64,000 bases of DNA from Leeuwenhoekiella aestuarii (GCF_004104055.1 NZ_QOVJ01000006.1:124001-188000), one strand, 5' to 3'. Positions 17,876 to 26,900 are shown, counted from the stretch's first letter. The notes: generated by a model from the letters alone, not told the origin. A program made the numbers and translations.

Positions 17876-17881
17876 GGGTAA

Positions 17882-19765
17882 TTAGCCTTCCTGTTTAGCA
17901 CTCAGCTCAAACCAGCGTTCTGTGAATTCGTCTATTTTATCTTGAATCTCCTGAAGTTCAATAGAGCGTTTATTGATCTCTTCCCCAGACAAATCCGGAT
18001 TTAAAAACTCGGCTTCCTTTTGTTCTTTTTGCTTTTCCATTTTAGCAATGTCACGCTCCAAACGGTTGTATTCTTTCTGCTCATTATAAGACAACGAACT
18101 CGCAGCGGTTTTCCAATTTTCTTTATTAGTTTCCTTTTCTATGCTCGGTTTAGGGTCTTCGTCCTGAACAACAGCCGGTCCGGAATCATAAGCTCTAAAA
18201 TCAGAATAATTTCCTGGGAAATCTTCTACAACTCCCTGACCTCTAAACACAAACAAGTGATCTACGATCTTATCCATAAAGTAACGGTCGTGAGAAACCA
18301 CAATCAAACAGCCTGGGTAATCGAGCAGAAAACTCTCCAGAACATTTAACGTCACAATATCCAGATCGTTAGTCGGTTCATCCAGAATTAAAAAGTTAGG
18401 ATTCTGAATCAACACCGTACATAAATACAAACGCTTGCGCTCTCCCCCACTTAGCTTCTCGACAAAGTCATATTGTTTTTTTCGATCAAAAAGAAAACGC
18501 TCTAAAAGCTGACCTGCGGAAATCTGACGCCCTTTTTTCAATGGAATATAATCTCCAAATTCCTTGATGACTTCAATTACCTTTTGCCCGGGTTTGATCT
18601 GAATACCTTTCTGAGTATAATATCCAAATTGAATGGTTTCTCCAATCACAAGCTTTCCGGAATCCGGCGGCATTTTTTCTGTTAGGATATTGAGAAAGGT
18701 AGATTTACCTGTACCGTTTTTACCGATGATCCCAATACGGTCTGCACGCTGAAAATTATAATCAAATTTATCAAGAATCACGCGATCTTTAAACGACTTT
18801 GAAACCTTATGAAGCTCAACTATTTTACTCCCCAGACGTTCCATATTCAACTCTAGCTGAACCTCATGATCATTACGTCGTTTTGAAGCACGGTCTTTGA
18901 TCTCAGCAAAATCGTCTATTCTTGATTTTGACTTGGTGGTACGTGCTTTAGGCTGGCGACGCATCCACTCTAATTCTTTTTTAAAAAGCTGCTTTGCTTT
19001 ACCGGTTTCGGTCTCTTCGTTGGCAATTCGCGCATCTCTTTTCTCCAGGTAATATGCATAATTACCTTTATAACTGTATAGTTTTCCTTCTTCCAGCTCT
19101 ATAATTTCGTTACAGACACGTTCTAAAAAATAGCGATCGTGTGTAACCATAAATAAGGTGAAATTCTCTTTAGCAAAAAACTGCTCTAACCACTCGATCA
19201 TTTCAAGGTCAAGATGGTTAGTGGGCTCATCAAGAATCAACAGGTCGGGTTTGCTCAGCAACATATTAGCAAGTGCCAAACGCTTTTTCTGACCACCGCT
19301 TAGTTTTTCAACTTTACGATCAAGATCATCAAGTTTCAGCTGAAATAGTATTTGCTTATACTGCGTCTCGAAATCCCACGCCTGAAATGCTTCCATCTGA
19401 TCAAAAGCCTTCTGATACGCATCACCGTCACCCATATTCTCGAGCGCATGCTCATAAGCTGCAATGACTTTGAGTATCTCATTATCGCTGTCAAAAATGG
19501 TTTCTTCAACGGTAAGATTAGGATCTAAGTCGGGCTCCTGTGGGAGAAAAGCTATTTTAATTCCCTTGCGGAAAATCACTTGTCCGCTATCGGGATTTTC
19601 GGCACCGGCAAGAATATCAAGCATCGATGTTTTTCCGGTTCCGTTTTTAGCGACCAGCCCTATTTTTTGACCTTCATTAATACCAAAAGATAAATCTTCA
19701 AACAGAACCCTTTCGCCGAAGGCTTTAGAAATAGATTCTACAGAAACATAATTAATTGCGCTCAT
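17882..19765 (-). CDS. ABC-F family ATPase, Uup-like
   Basis: 627 residues with two ABC domains (about 1-245 and 320-525) on one chain and no membrane segments, the ABC-F plan. Walker A GKNGTGKT in the second domain (the first has AKNGTGKT), signatures KLSGGQKKRLALA and KLSGGERKRLYL, and inter-domain linker (about 245-320). The C-terminal 90 residues are a coiled coil (NRLERDIAKMEKQKEQKE), as in Uup. ABC-F proteins act at the ribosomal E site; Uup-like members help assembly or stalled translation. Antibiotic protection cannot be inferred from sequence alone. Confidence 0.9.
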   Translation of the reverse strand: MSAINYVSVESISKAFGERVLFEDLSFGINEGQKIGLVAKNGTGKTSMLDILAGAENPDSGQVIFRKGIKIAFLPQEPDLDPNLTVEETIFDSDNEILKVIAAYEHALENMGDGDAYQKAFDQMEAFQAWDFETQYKQILFQLKLDDLDRKVEKLSGGQKKRLALANMLLSKPDLLILDEPTNHLDLEMIEWLEQFFAKENFTLFMVTHDRYFLERVCNEIIELEEGKLYSYKGNYAYYLEKRDARIANEETETGKAKQLFKKELEWMRRQPKARTTKSKSRIDDFAEIKDRASKRRNDHEVQLELNMERLGSKIVELHKVSKSFKDRVILDKFDYNFQRADRIGIIGKNGTGKSTFLNILTEKMPPDSGKLVIGETIQFGYYTQKGIQIKPGQKVIEVIKEFGDYIPLKKGRQISAGQLLERFLFDRKKQYDFVEKLSGGERKRLYLCTVLIQNPNFLILDEPTNDLDIVTLNVLESFLLDYPGCLIVVSHDRYFMDKIVDHLFVFRGQGVVEDFPGNYSDFRAYDSGPAVVQDEDPKPSIEKETNKENWKTAASSLSYNEQKEYNRLERDIAKMEKQKEQKEAEFLNPDLSGEEINKRSIELQEIQDKIDEFTERWFELSAKQEG

Positions 19766-19817
19766 AGGCTGCGAATTTAGCCTTTAAAAACGGAGAAAAA
19801 AATCTTATTCTACCAGA

Positions 19818-20204
19818 TTACTTATCAAGAATTTCTTTGATATTGGGTTTAAAATATGAAGGGCCTTTAAGCACTTTACCGTCTTCGCGATAAATGGGTT
19901 TACCGTCTGCCCCTAGCTTACTCATATTACTACGTTGAATCTCGTCAAAAACCTCTTCTATTTTATATTGCATCCCATGTTCTAAAATCGTACCGCATAA
20001 AATGTATAACATGTCACCCAGGGCATCTGCAACTTCGGTAAGATCATTGTTAGTGGCAGCTTCAAGATACTCTTCATTTTCTTCTTTCATCAGATTGAAG
20101 CGCAACAAATTCTTTTGCTCACCTAAATCTGCTTTGGGAGCTTCATTTATCCCAAGGCCAAATGCGTTATGGAATTCGGTTACTGCAGCTAATCGTTTTT
20201 TCAT
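19818..20204 (-). CDS. MazG-like nucleoside triphosphate pyrophosphohydrolase
   Basis: 128 residues, all-alpha. The metal-binding helices have E-rich motifs, MKEENEEYLEA (ExxE type) and EVADALGDMLYILCGTI (ExxD type). This fits the dimeric NTP-PPase superfamily, which cleaves pyrophosphate from (often non-canonical) NTPs. Its role could be house-cleaning or nucleotide control. It ends 52 bases before the ABC-F start. Confidence 0.82.
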   Translation of the reverse strand: MKKRLAAVTEFHNAFGLGINEAPKADLGEQKNLLRFNLMKEENEEYLEAATNNDLTEVADALGDMLYILCGTILEHGMQYKIEEVFDEIQRSNMSKLGADGKPIYREDGKVLKGPSYFKPNIKEILDK

Positions 20205-20252
20205 CGTATTTTTCTGTATTAAAGACTTAATTTTGAATAAAAATACATTAAA

Positions 20253-20441
20253 ATGTTTACTACGGGTCAGTGGGTTTTTGCAGCAGTTTTCTTTATAGCT
20301 TTTGTGATCTTTATCTCAAGAAGTTACCGCAAAGACCGTAAACTTCACAAAAAAGAATATAAAGGATCTTTCTGGATTTTGATAGGCTTTCTCGTTTTTG
20401 TAGGGCTTTTATTTTTAATAAAAATCACTCTCAATAAATAA
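20253..20441 (+). CDS. Small two-TM membrane protein
   Basis: 62 residues. Hydrophobic helices at about 7-24 (VFAAVFFIAFVIFI) and 42-60, separated by a very basic loop (SRSYRKDRKLHKKEYKG). Not recognised as a named family. Divergent from the MazG-like gene, 48 bases apart. Confidence 0.6.
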   Translation: MFTTGQWVFAAVFFIAFVIFISRSYRKDRKLHKKEYKGSFWILIGFLVFVGLLFLIKITLNK

Positions 20442-20522
20442 TTGAATTCGCGCCAGCTTCTTTATAAGAATTTCTTACGGTATGCATTAAATTGTTAAAT
20501 TAGCTCTTAAACCTGTTGCTAA

Positions 20523-21578
20523 ATGAAAATATTAAAATACCTATTCTTCCTTTTGCTAATCGTTTTTATAGCAGGCGCTATCTATTTTGCCACAAAAGAC
20601 GGTAGTTATGAAATTGAAGAATCAAAAATTATTAAAGCTCCTGTGAGCTTAGTTTTTGATAAGGTCAATGAATACAAAACTTGGGAACAATGGGGCCCTT
20701 GGAAGGAAGAAGATCCTACAATGGTTTTCAATTATCCTGAAAACACAAGGGGTGAAGGCGCAGGTTATTCCTGGGATGGAAAAGAAACTGACGGCTCTAT
20801 GAGGACCACATCTGTCATACCTAATCAGCGCATTGAGCAGGATATTACCTTTATAACACCTGGTGGCGAACGCACCGCAAACGTATACTGGCAGTTTGAA
20901 GAAGTTGAAGAAGGAACAAAAGTTACCTGGGGAATGCGCGGAGAACATCCATTAATGGATAAGGCCTATTTTACACTTAGCGGCTTTGACTTTGATGCCG
21001 AAATGAAAACCATGTATGAAAAAGGGTTGAGCAACTTGTCTGCAAATATTATAGAGGATATGGAAATTTTCTCGATAAGCGACGCTAAAATCACCCAATA
21101 TAGCGGTGGATTCTATATGTACACCACGACCTCAACGTCTCTTGAAACTGCAGAAAATAAAGTAAAAGAATTGATCCCGCAGGTAAAACGCTTTATGGAA
21201 GGTAATAGCATTACCATTTCAGGCAAACCTTTAAGCATTTACAATGCTAAAGATCAAACCAATAATAGTGCGATTATTTCTAGCGGAATACCTACAACCT
21301 CTCGTATTGTTGTACCAGAAGACAGTTCTATTTTATGCGGCTTTATGCCTTCTTATACTGTAATAAAAACCACACTAACCGGAGACTTGAAAAACCTAAA
21401 TGCTGCTTGGAAAAAAGCTGAAGCATTTAGTACTTCAAACAAGTACCAACCAGCAGAAAACAGCAATCCTTTTGAGATTTATGTCATAGGAGCTGAAGAC
21501 AATCCTAATCCGGCAGAATGGGTTACCGAACTATATTTACCCGTACAGGTAGAACAAATGACGCTCGAAAGCCTTTAA
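20523..21578 (+). CDS. SRPBCC-domain membrane-anchored protein
   Basis: 351 residues. One N-terminal hydrophobic helix (about 4-24), then an SRPBCC/polyketide-cyclase-like domain (about 32-175; KIIKAPVSLVFDKVNEYKTW, GEGAGYSWDGK, TKVTWGMRGEHP). The C-terminal half (about 185-350) resembles a GyrI/AraC effector-binding domain. Both folds bind small ligands; no catalytic residues are obvious. Function unknown. It ends 75 bases before the leader peptide of the MFS gene. Confidence 0.75.
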   Translation: MKILKYLFFLLLIVFIAGAIYFATKDGSYEIEESKIIKAPVSLVFDKVNEYKTWEQWGPWKEEDPTMVFNYPENTRGEGAGYSWDGKETDGSMRTTSVIPNQRIEQDITFITPGGERTANVYWQFEEVEEGTKVTWGMRGEHPLMDKAYFTLSGFDFDAEMKTMYEKGLSNLSANIIEDMEIFSISDAKITQYSGGFYMYTTTSTSLETAENKVKELIPQVKRFMEGNSITISGKPLSIYNAKDQTNNSAIISSGIPTTSRIVVPEDSSILCGFMPSYTVIKTTLTGDLKNLNAAWKKAEAFSTSNKYQPAENSNPFEIYVIGAEDNPNPAEWVTELYLPVQVEQMTLESL

Positions 21579-21653
21579 ATTATTTTGAAATTTTTAAAAA
21601 TGTAAAAGCTCGCTTCAAAAGTTTTGTAGTAGTTTTATGCTAAGAAAAATACA

Positions 21654-21731
21654 ATGAAAACCATTTACACATCATATCGCTCGCTAAAGGTCTTTAAGAC
21701 CCCACCCGACTTGTTGTGTTATAACTCGTAA
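21654..21731 (+). CDS. Putative leader peptide of the MFS gene (25 residues)
   Basis: A 25-codon frame, MKTIYTSYRSLKVFKTPPDL followed by LCYNS and TAA. It contains Pro-Pro-Asp (codons 17-19), a strong ribosome-stalling motif. It ends 25 bases before an intrinsic terminator that lies just before the MFS gene. Its own codons 19-23 can pair with the terminator's 5' flank and arm (see the regulatory entry). No sequence homology was recognised; the coding claim rests on layout and on the amphipathic, compositionally plausible peptide. Confidence 0.55.
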   Translation: MKTIYTSYRSLKVFKTPPDLLCYNS

Positions 21732-21761
21732 GAGTAGATATATTTTATAAAAACACAAGTC
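21708..21761 (+). promoter_or_regulatory. Predicted antiterminator pairing of the attenuator
   Basis: GACTTG (21708-21713) is complementary to CAAGTC (21756-21761), and TTGTGTT (21714-21720) to AACACAA (21752-21758). With a 3-base bulge, GACTTG plus TGTT pair with AACACAAGTC, 10 pairs in all. Either pairing would use up bases of the terminator's 5' arm or flank. A ribosome at the leader stop would cover the upstream segment and allow termination; a ribosome stalled early would leave it free. Pairing is seen; the switch is inference. Confidence 0.5.
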
Positions 21762-21784
21762 TGGTAAATCACCAGACTTTTTTT
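21757..21784 (+). terminator. Intrinsic terminator upstream of the MFS gene
   Basis: Stem AAGTCTGGT, loop AAATC, ACCAGACTT, then a run of seven T. It ends 14 bases before the MFS start, so it would stop transcription into the gene unless prevented. Confidence 0.85.
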
Positions 21785-21798
21785 ATGCCTATACATCA

Positions 21799-23007
21799 AT
21801 GAAAAAACTACTACAAACTTATCTTAATACTTTTAAAGGCTTATCCAGGGAAGTCTGGTGGCTTGCTTTAATTACTCTGGTCAACAGAGCCGGCGCTATG
21901 GTAATCCCATTCCTGTCGCTTTATCTAAGAGATGACCTGGGCTTTAGTTTAAGTAATGTGGGCTGGGTAATGACAAGCTTTGGTTTTGGATCTTTATTCG
22001 GTTCCTGGCTAGGTGGGATACTTTCAGATAAACTAGGTTACTACAAAACCATTTTAATAAGTTTGCTTGCAACCGGAATTGGTTTTTTAGGTCTTCAGTT
22101 TATAAGCAGTTTCTGGGCGGTATGCTTAGGCTTTTTCGCCTTAATCGCTGTTGCCGATATGTCTAGACCTGCCTTTTTCGTTGCCTTGAGCGCTTACAGC
22201 AAGCCTGAGAATAAAACCCGCTCTTTAACGTTAATTCGTTTAGCAATAAACTTGGGATTTTCTGCAGGTCCTGCATTAGGTGGAATTATCATCGCCAGCA
22301 TCGGCTATTATGGCCTTTTTTGGGCAGATGGGATTACGTGTATGTTAGCGGGAATTCTTTTAATACAAACATTAAATCCAAAGAAAGCGAAAGAAACCGA
22401 TCAGGAAGAACGTATCAAAAATCCGTTATCGCCTTATAAAGACCGTCTTTATATACTTTTCCTTATTGCTCTGGCTTTGTTTGGAGTTGTATTTGTACAG
22501 TATTTTTCGACTGTTCCAGTTTTCTATAAAGAAGTTCGTTTTTTAAACGAATCTCAAATAGGACTTTTACTAGGACTCAACGGCTTACTGATTTTTGTAT
22601 TTGAAATGCCATTAATTGCATTTATGGAGCGTAAAGGATGGAATCAAATAGCAAATGTTATTAGTGGCTTTATCTTCACCGCATTGAGTTTCGGCTTTTT
22701 CTATTTAATGGGGTGGAATGGCTTTTTGGTCATCGGAATGATTGTTGTCACATTGGGTGAGATGATTGCTTTTCCCTTTGGCAATGCTTTTGCCTTACGT
22801 CGTGCTAAGCTAGGAAGACAAGGAGCTTATATGGGGTTATACAGCATGTCCTTTTCTTTGGCTCATATTTTTGGCCACAACAGCGGGATGCAACTCGTTA
22901 ACGCTTTCGGTTATAACAAAACCTGGCTCGCAATGGTCGCAATCAGCTTAGCAGGTATTCTCTTGTTGCTCTATGTAAAAAAGAAAAGTCTAAAGATTAA
23001 AATTTAG
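21799..23007 (+). CDS. MFS transporter, drug-efflux-like
   Basis: 402 residues, twelve hydrophobic segments. The motif A region after TM2 reads GSWLGGILSDKLGYYKT (G-x3-GxxxDxxG type), typical of drug:H+ antiporters. A long basic cytoplasmic loop lies at about 195-215. Substrate not known. The gene is preceded by a leader peptide and terminator that suggest drug- or translation-stress-inducible expression. Its 3' end overlaps the convergent gene by 11 bases. Confidence 0.88.
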   Translation: MKKLLQTYLNTFKGLSREVWWLALITLVNRAGAMVIPFLSLYLRDDLGFSLSNVGWVMTSFGFGSLFGSWLGGILSDKLGYYKTILISLLATGIGFLGLQFISSFWAVCLGFFALIAVADMSRPAFFVALSAYSKPENKTRSLTLIRLAINLGFSAGPALGGIIIASIGYYGLFWADGITCMLAGILLIQTLNPKKAKETDQEERIKNPLSPYKDRLYILFLIALALFGVVFVQYFSTVPVFYKEVRFLNESQIGLLLGLNGLLIFVFEMPLIAFMERKGWNQIANVISGFIFTALSFGFFYLMGWNGFLVIGMIVVTLGEMIAFPFGNAFALRRAKLGRQGAYMGLYSMSFSLAHIFGHNSGMQLVNAFGYNKTWLAMVAISLAGILLLLYVKKKSLKIKI

Positions 23008-24391
23008 ATTTACCCAAATAGGTACTTATAAGCTCGTTGTAAATAGGCTTTATTTTTAGCAACTCGGTATTGGGAATTTCATAGAGTACATCGTAAGAAG
23101 TGTAGCCTTGTTTCAGCAATTCTTCTAAGTAGAAATATGCAGTATTATAATCTTCATCTTGAGCAGAAAGATTGATAATGTCTAAATACGACTGATAATC
23201 ATCAGGATGTAACATAGTCATTAGCACATTAGAAAAAATACGCTGATCGATAAGACCTACTCTATTTAAAGTAAGAAAGTCGTTTACCGTATAATCTAAA
23301 TAACCCAGCATACGTTTTGCGACTTTCTGTTCTTTAGGTTTCAGGGAATCTTTAGCTGCTAGTTTAAAGTCATTGATTCTACTATCCCAATATCCTAAAT
23401 TCTCAAAGTTAGCTAATGCGATGTCTTCTTCTAAAAAGTATGAGACATCATCCAGAAGCAAGACCTCTTCAAGATTACCTGCTTTATGTTTCCGCTTTGC
23501 AGATTTATAAGCATCTGAACGTCTTAGCGAACGTTGCAAATCTCTTATAGGGCCCAGATCTACACTCCCCCTGTAATCACTTTTTATATCGGCAACCAAA
23601 TCATAAGCAGTGAGATACTCTTCTTGTTCGATTAGATTTCTCATGGTGTTTAAATCAAACTTAGCATGTTTTTGCCAGATAGTGTCGGGCACCTCTAAAT
23701 CAAGACGCTCAGCGTTGAGATGCGAAAGCCTGTTGATTAATGTTCCTAAAAATGCTGCGCTAGGCCAAGTATTCGTATCACTATATTCATATAAAGCATT
23801 ATCACTATCAAAAGTGCGCATCATATCAAAATAATCTTCCATCTGATAGTAATTTGCAGAAGCTTCACCTACTACACCCATCACCGTATTTCTTTTAGAT
23901 CGTTGCAAGTATTGATTGGCATAAAACACATCATCTACAAGAAGCAAATTTTTAGAGCCGGTTATTATATAAGAAACAGCGCTGGCGACCTGAGCCCCAC
24001 TTTTTAGTCCAGCCATAAAGACCTCATTTTTATTGATGGCGACTTTTAAAAAAACATCCCTCATAATCTGCACAGCAATAGTTGCATTTACATCAAGACT
24101 GTCTAAATCATTATACAACGGCTTATTGTTCGCCACAACTACAAAATCCTGACCATCTATACTTGAAACGAAAAGACGTGCCGCACGAGTACCTTCACCA
24201 CTCGGATCAAAGACAAACAAAACTTTTTCAGGTCTATCTGTTGAATAATTTCTCGGTAAAAAAATTGAATAAGGAACATCGAGTGTATCGCTTGTAACTC
24301 TTGTCTCTGAAACAAGACCTCTTAATAAAGTTTCTTGACAAAATACCAGTGAAGAAGTAAGCAACAAAACGAACAATATAACTTTTTGCAT
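22997..24391 (-). CDS. Secreted esterase-like protein lacking the catalytic serine
   Basis: 464 residues with signal peptide (cleavage near LVFCQ). Residues about 25-230 resemble an alpha/beta-hydrolase of the PHB-depolymerase/feruloyl-esterase type: PYSIFLPRNYS, VLFVFDPSGEG and the nucleophile-elbow strand VFMAGLKSGAQ. At the elbow (GxSxG), residue 130 is Lys instead of Ser. The C-terminal half is helical and TPR-like (DEDYNTAYFYLEELLKQGY). Probably a non-catalytic or altered hydrolase; function unknown. Confidence 0.65.
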   Translation of the reverse strand: MQKVILFVLLLTSSLVFCQETLLRGLVSETRVTSDTLDVPYSIFLPRNYSTDRPEKVLFVFDPSGEGTRAARLFVSSIDGQDFVVVANNKPLYNDLDSLDVNATIAVQIMRDVFLKVAINKNEVFMAGLKSGAQVASAVSYIITGSKNLLLVDDVFYANQYLQRSKRNTVMGVVGEASANYYQMEDYFDMMRTFDSDNALYEYSDTNTWPSAAFLGTLINRLSHLNAERLDLEVPDTIWQKHAKFDLNTMRNLIEQEEYLTAYDLVADIKSDYRGSVDLGPIRDLQRSLRRSDAYKSAKRKHKAGNLEEVLLLDDVSYFLEEDIALANFENLGYWDSRINDFKLAAKDSLKPKEQKVAKRMLGYLDYTVNDFLTLNRVGLIDQRIFSNVLMTMLHPDDYQSYLDIINLSAQDEDYNTAYFYLEELLKQGYTSYDVLYEIPNTELLKIKPIYNELISTYLGKSKF

Positions 24392-24442
24392 AGGTTTTTA
24401 TAAAAAATACTACAATAATTGTGCTACAATTTAGGCAATAAA

Positions 24443-24469
24443 AAAACTGCTTTGTATTAAAGCAGTTTT
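24443..24469 (-). terminator. Terminator after the DUF1328 gene
   Basis: Stem AAAACTGCTTT, loop GTATT, AAAGCAGTTTT; on the minus strand it runs into a T tract. It separates the DUF1328 gene from the esterase-like gene. Confidence 0.8.
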
Positions 24470-24496
24470 AAATATAAGGGCGAAAGAGTGTAATTT

Positions 24497-24697
24497 TTAT
24501 GATTCTACACGTTGTGCGATTTGTTTAGGATTTTTCTTGAATAAGAATTTAGCAAACAATGAAACTACAAAAAGGTCCGCAGCTATTAGAAATATAATAC
24601 GTGCTGCTTCTGTCGCCCAAAGATCAAAACCTCCAAAACCATATATTCCTGCTACAACTGCTATTATCAAAAAAGGAAGAGTAAATCGTTTCATCAT
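24497..24697 (-). CDS. DUF1328-like small membrane protein
   Basis: 66 residues with two hydrophobic helices joined by a short turn. The pattern AVVAGIYGFGGFD...ARIIFLIAADLFVVSL matches the YtjA/DUF1328 family, which is about 50-60 residues long. Role unknown. A basic C-terminal tail (KKNPKQIAQRVES) is a small extension. Own terminator. Confidence 0.7.
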   Translation of the reverse strand: MMKRFTLPFLIIAVVAGIYGFGGFDLWATEAARIIFLIAADLFVVSLFAKFLFKKNPKQIAQRVES

Positions 24698-25020
24698 AGT
24701 ATTTTTTAAATTATTAACTGGTGTAAAAGTAGTCTGATAATCAGGGCTCTTATCCCAACAAAATCCTAATTACTATATTTTTAACGATAACAGTCTAAAT
24801 ATGTTAACGAGTTCAGAAAGTAAGCAGCTTTAAAGCAAACCAGTAAGGAATTAAAAGGAAACAGCTTTGGACTTCAAGGCAAGTCTAGGAGCATTTAAAT
24901 CTCGATTATCGAGTAAGATCTTAAAGCTTTTACGACTCAACTAAAGCACATGCGTAGTCGATTAGATTACAGCCGCTATTTGCCATACAGTTTGTATCTT
25001 TACATCGCAAAAAAATTGGA
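24698..25020. other. Intergenic stretch upstream of lipA
   Basis: 323 bases with no open frame of note. It holds one good copy of the dispersed repeat (24872-24915). No clear TAnnTTTG promoter box; TATCTTTA at about 24997 is the nearest candidate. Nothing else recognised. Confidence 0.5.
24872..24915. repeat. Dispersed repeat, best copy
   Basis: About 44 bases: TTCAAGGCAAGTCTAGG, then AGCATTTAAAT and the palindromic core CTCGATTATCGAG followed by TAA. Related copies are at 58161-58204 (34 of 44 positions identical), 58285-58367 (interrupted), 58486-58533 and 60652-60697. Confidence 0.65.
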
Positions 25021-25893
25021 ATGAATACCGAAACCACTATAGCTCCTGTTCGCACCCCAAAACCAAAATGGCTACGGGTTAAATTACCAACAGGAAAAAA
25101 ATATACCGAATTAAGAAGTCTTGTAGATAAGTATGATTTACATACTATTTGTACTTCAGGAAGCTGCCCCAATATGGGAGAATGCTGGAGCGAGGGTACG
25201 GCTACATTTATGATCTTAGGAAATGTTTGCACCCGTTCTTGTGGATTTTGTGGTGTAAAGACGGGAAGGCCCGACACTTTAGACTGGGAAGAACCTGAAA
25301 AAGTGGCGCGGTCTATTAAATTAATGGGGATTAAACATGCAGTAGTTACATCTGTAGATCGTGATGATCTTAAAGATATGGGTTCAATTATGTGGGCTGA
25401 AACGGTAAAAGCTATCAGACGTATGAATCCTGAAACTACACTTGAAACGCTTATTCCAGATTTTCAGGGAAATGAGCGCAATATAGATCGCATCGTTGAG
25501 GTTTCTCCAGAAGTGGTTTCTCACAATATGGAAACAGTTAAGCGTCTTACCCGCGAAGTGCGTATTCAAGCGCAATACGAGCGCAGTTTAAGTGTTTTAA
25601 AATATCTGAAACAGCAAGGCATCAGAAGAACAAAATCTGGAATTATGCTGGGTCTTGGCGAAACAGAAGAAGAAGTTCTTCAAACCATGCGTGACTTGAG
25701 AGATGCTGATGTAGATGTGGTAACCATAGGTCAATATCTACAACCTTCTAAAAAGCATTTGGAAGTTAAGCAGTTTATCACGCCAGATCAGTTTAAAAAA
25801 TATGAGGTTTTAGGCTTAGAAATGGGCTTCCGTCACGTTGAAAGCAGCGCATTGGTACGCTCATCATACAAGGCTCAGAAACACATCAACTAG
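25021..25893 (+). CDS. lipA: Lipoyl synthase
   Basis: Radical-SAM enzyme that inserts two sulfurs into protein-bound octanoyl groups. 290 residues. Auxiliary cluster cysteines C-x4-C-x5-C ([12 protein letters not shown]) and radical SAM C-x3-C-x2-C (CTRSCGFC) are both intact, as is the C-terminal RSSY serine ligand motif. Followed 11 bases later by gap. No lipB in the window. Confidence 0.97.
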   Translation: MNTETTIAPVRTPKPKWLRVKLPTGKKYTELRSLVDKYDLHTICTSGSCPNMGECWSEGTATFMILGNVCTRSCGFCGVKTGRPDTLDWEEPEKVARSIKLMGIKHAVVTSVDRDDLKDMGSIMWAETVKAIRRMNPETTLETLIPDFQGNERNIDRIVEVSPEVVSHNMETVKRLTREVRIQAQYERSLSVLKYLKQQGIRRTKSGIMLGLGETEEEVLQTMRDLRDADVDVVTIGQYLQPSKKHLEVKQFITPDQFKKYEVLGLEMGFRHVESSALVRSSYKAQKHIN

Positions 25894-25904
25894 CACTTAA
25901 TAAA

Positions 25905-26900
25905 ATGGCTAAAATCAAAATCGGCATAAACGGTTTTGGACGTATAGGCAGAAGACTTTTTCGTCTTTTAGCTGAGCATCCTTCTATTGAAGTTGTAGCT
26001 GTTAATGACAAAGCAGACGGTGCAACTCTCGCACACCTTCTTAAATACGATAGTATACATGGTATTTTTAATGCCGAAGTAAATTTTGCAGAAGGTTTCT
26101 TAATCCTAAATAATTCCCGCATTAAATTGTATCAGGAAAGTGAGCCCCAAAACATCCCATGGAGTGATCACAAATTAGATCTTGTAGTTGAAGCGACAGG
26201 TAAATTCAAGACTTTTGATTCTTTAAAAGGGCATTTAGCCGCAGGAGCTTCAAAAGTTATTTTGAGTGTTCCTCCTGCAGATGATCGCATTAAAACCATT
26301 GTTATGGGTGTTAATGAAGATTTGATAACGGGTGATGAGCAAATCATTTCTAACGCGAGTTGCACCACTAATAATGCAGCTCCAATGATAAAAGTGGTTA
26401 AAGATCTCTGCGGAATTAAACAAGCCTATATTACTACCGTGCACTCCTATACTACAGACCAAAGCTTGCACGATCAACCACATCCTGACCTCAGAAGAGC
26501 TCGTGCTGCCGGTCAATCTATCGTACCCACTACAACGGGTGCTGCAAAAGCCTTAACTAAAATATTCCCAGATCTTGGTGATGTCATAGGAGGTTGTGGC
26601 ATACGTGTACCAGTACCTAATGGATCTCTTACTGATGTTACACTAAATGTAGAACGTGAAACTACAATTGAAGAAATCAACAATGCTTTTCAAAAAGCTT
26701 CAGAGGGATCTTTAAAAGGAATTCTTCAATATACTACCGTTCCTTTAGTTTCTATAGATATTGTAGGAAATGAACATTCGTGTATCGTTGACGGTCAAAT
26801 GACTTCAGTGATAGGTAACTTGGTGAAACTCATAGGATGGTATGATAATGAGACCGGTTACTCGTCAAGACTTATTGATCTTATTCTAAAAATATCTTAA
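25905..26900 (+). CDS. gap: Glyceraldehyde-3-phosphate dehydrogenase, type I
   Basis: 331 residues. NAD-binding NGFGRIGRRLFR, catalytic Cys in SNASCTTNNAAP, RRARAAGQSIVPTTTGAAKAL, and WYDNETGYSSRL at the end. Complete glycolytic enzyme. It begins 11 bases after lipA and may be on the same transcript. Confidence 0.96.
   Translation: MAKIKIGINGFGRIGRRLFRLLAEHPSIEVVAVNDKADGATLAHLLKYDSIHGIFNAEVNFAEGFLILNNSRIKLYQESEPQNIPWSDHKLDLVVEATGKFKTFDSLKGHLAAGASKVILSVPPADDRIKTIVMGVNEDLITGDEQIISNASCTTNNAAPMIKVVKDLCGIKQAYITTVHSYTTDQSLHDQPHPDLRRARAAGQSIVPTTTGAAKALTKIFPDLGDVIGGCGIRVPVPNGSLTDVTLNVERETTIEEINNAFQKASEGSLKGILQYTTVPLVSIDIVGNEHSCIVDGQMTSVIGNLVKLIGWYDNETGYSSRLIDLILKIS

Noticed and set aside
17882-19765. 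ABC-F gene as an antibiotic resistance determinant
   Set aside because: Two-ABC plan with Uup-like C-terminal coiled coil and chromosomal context point to housekeeping; no leader attenuator upstream.
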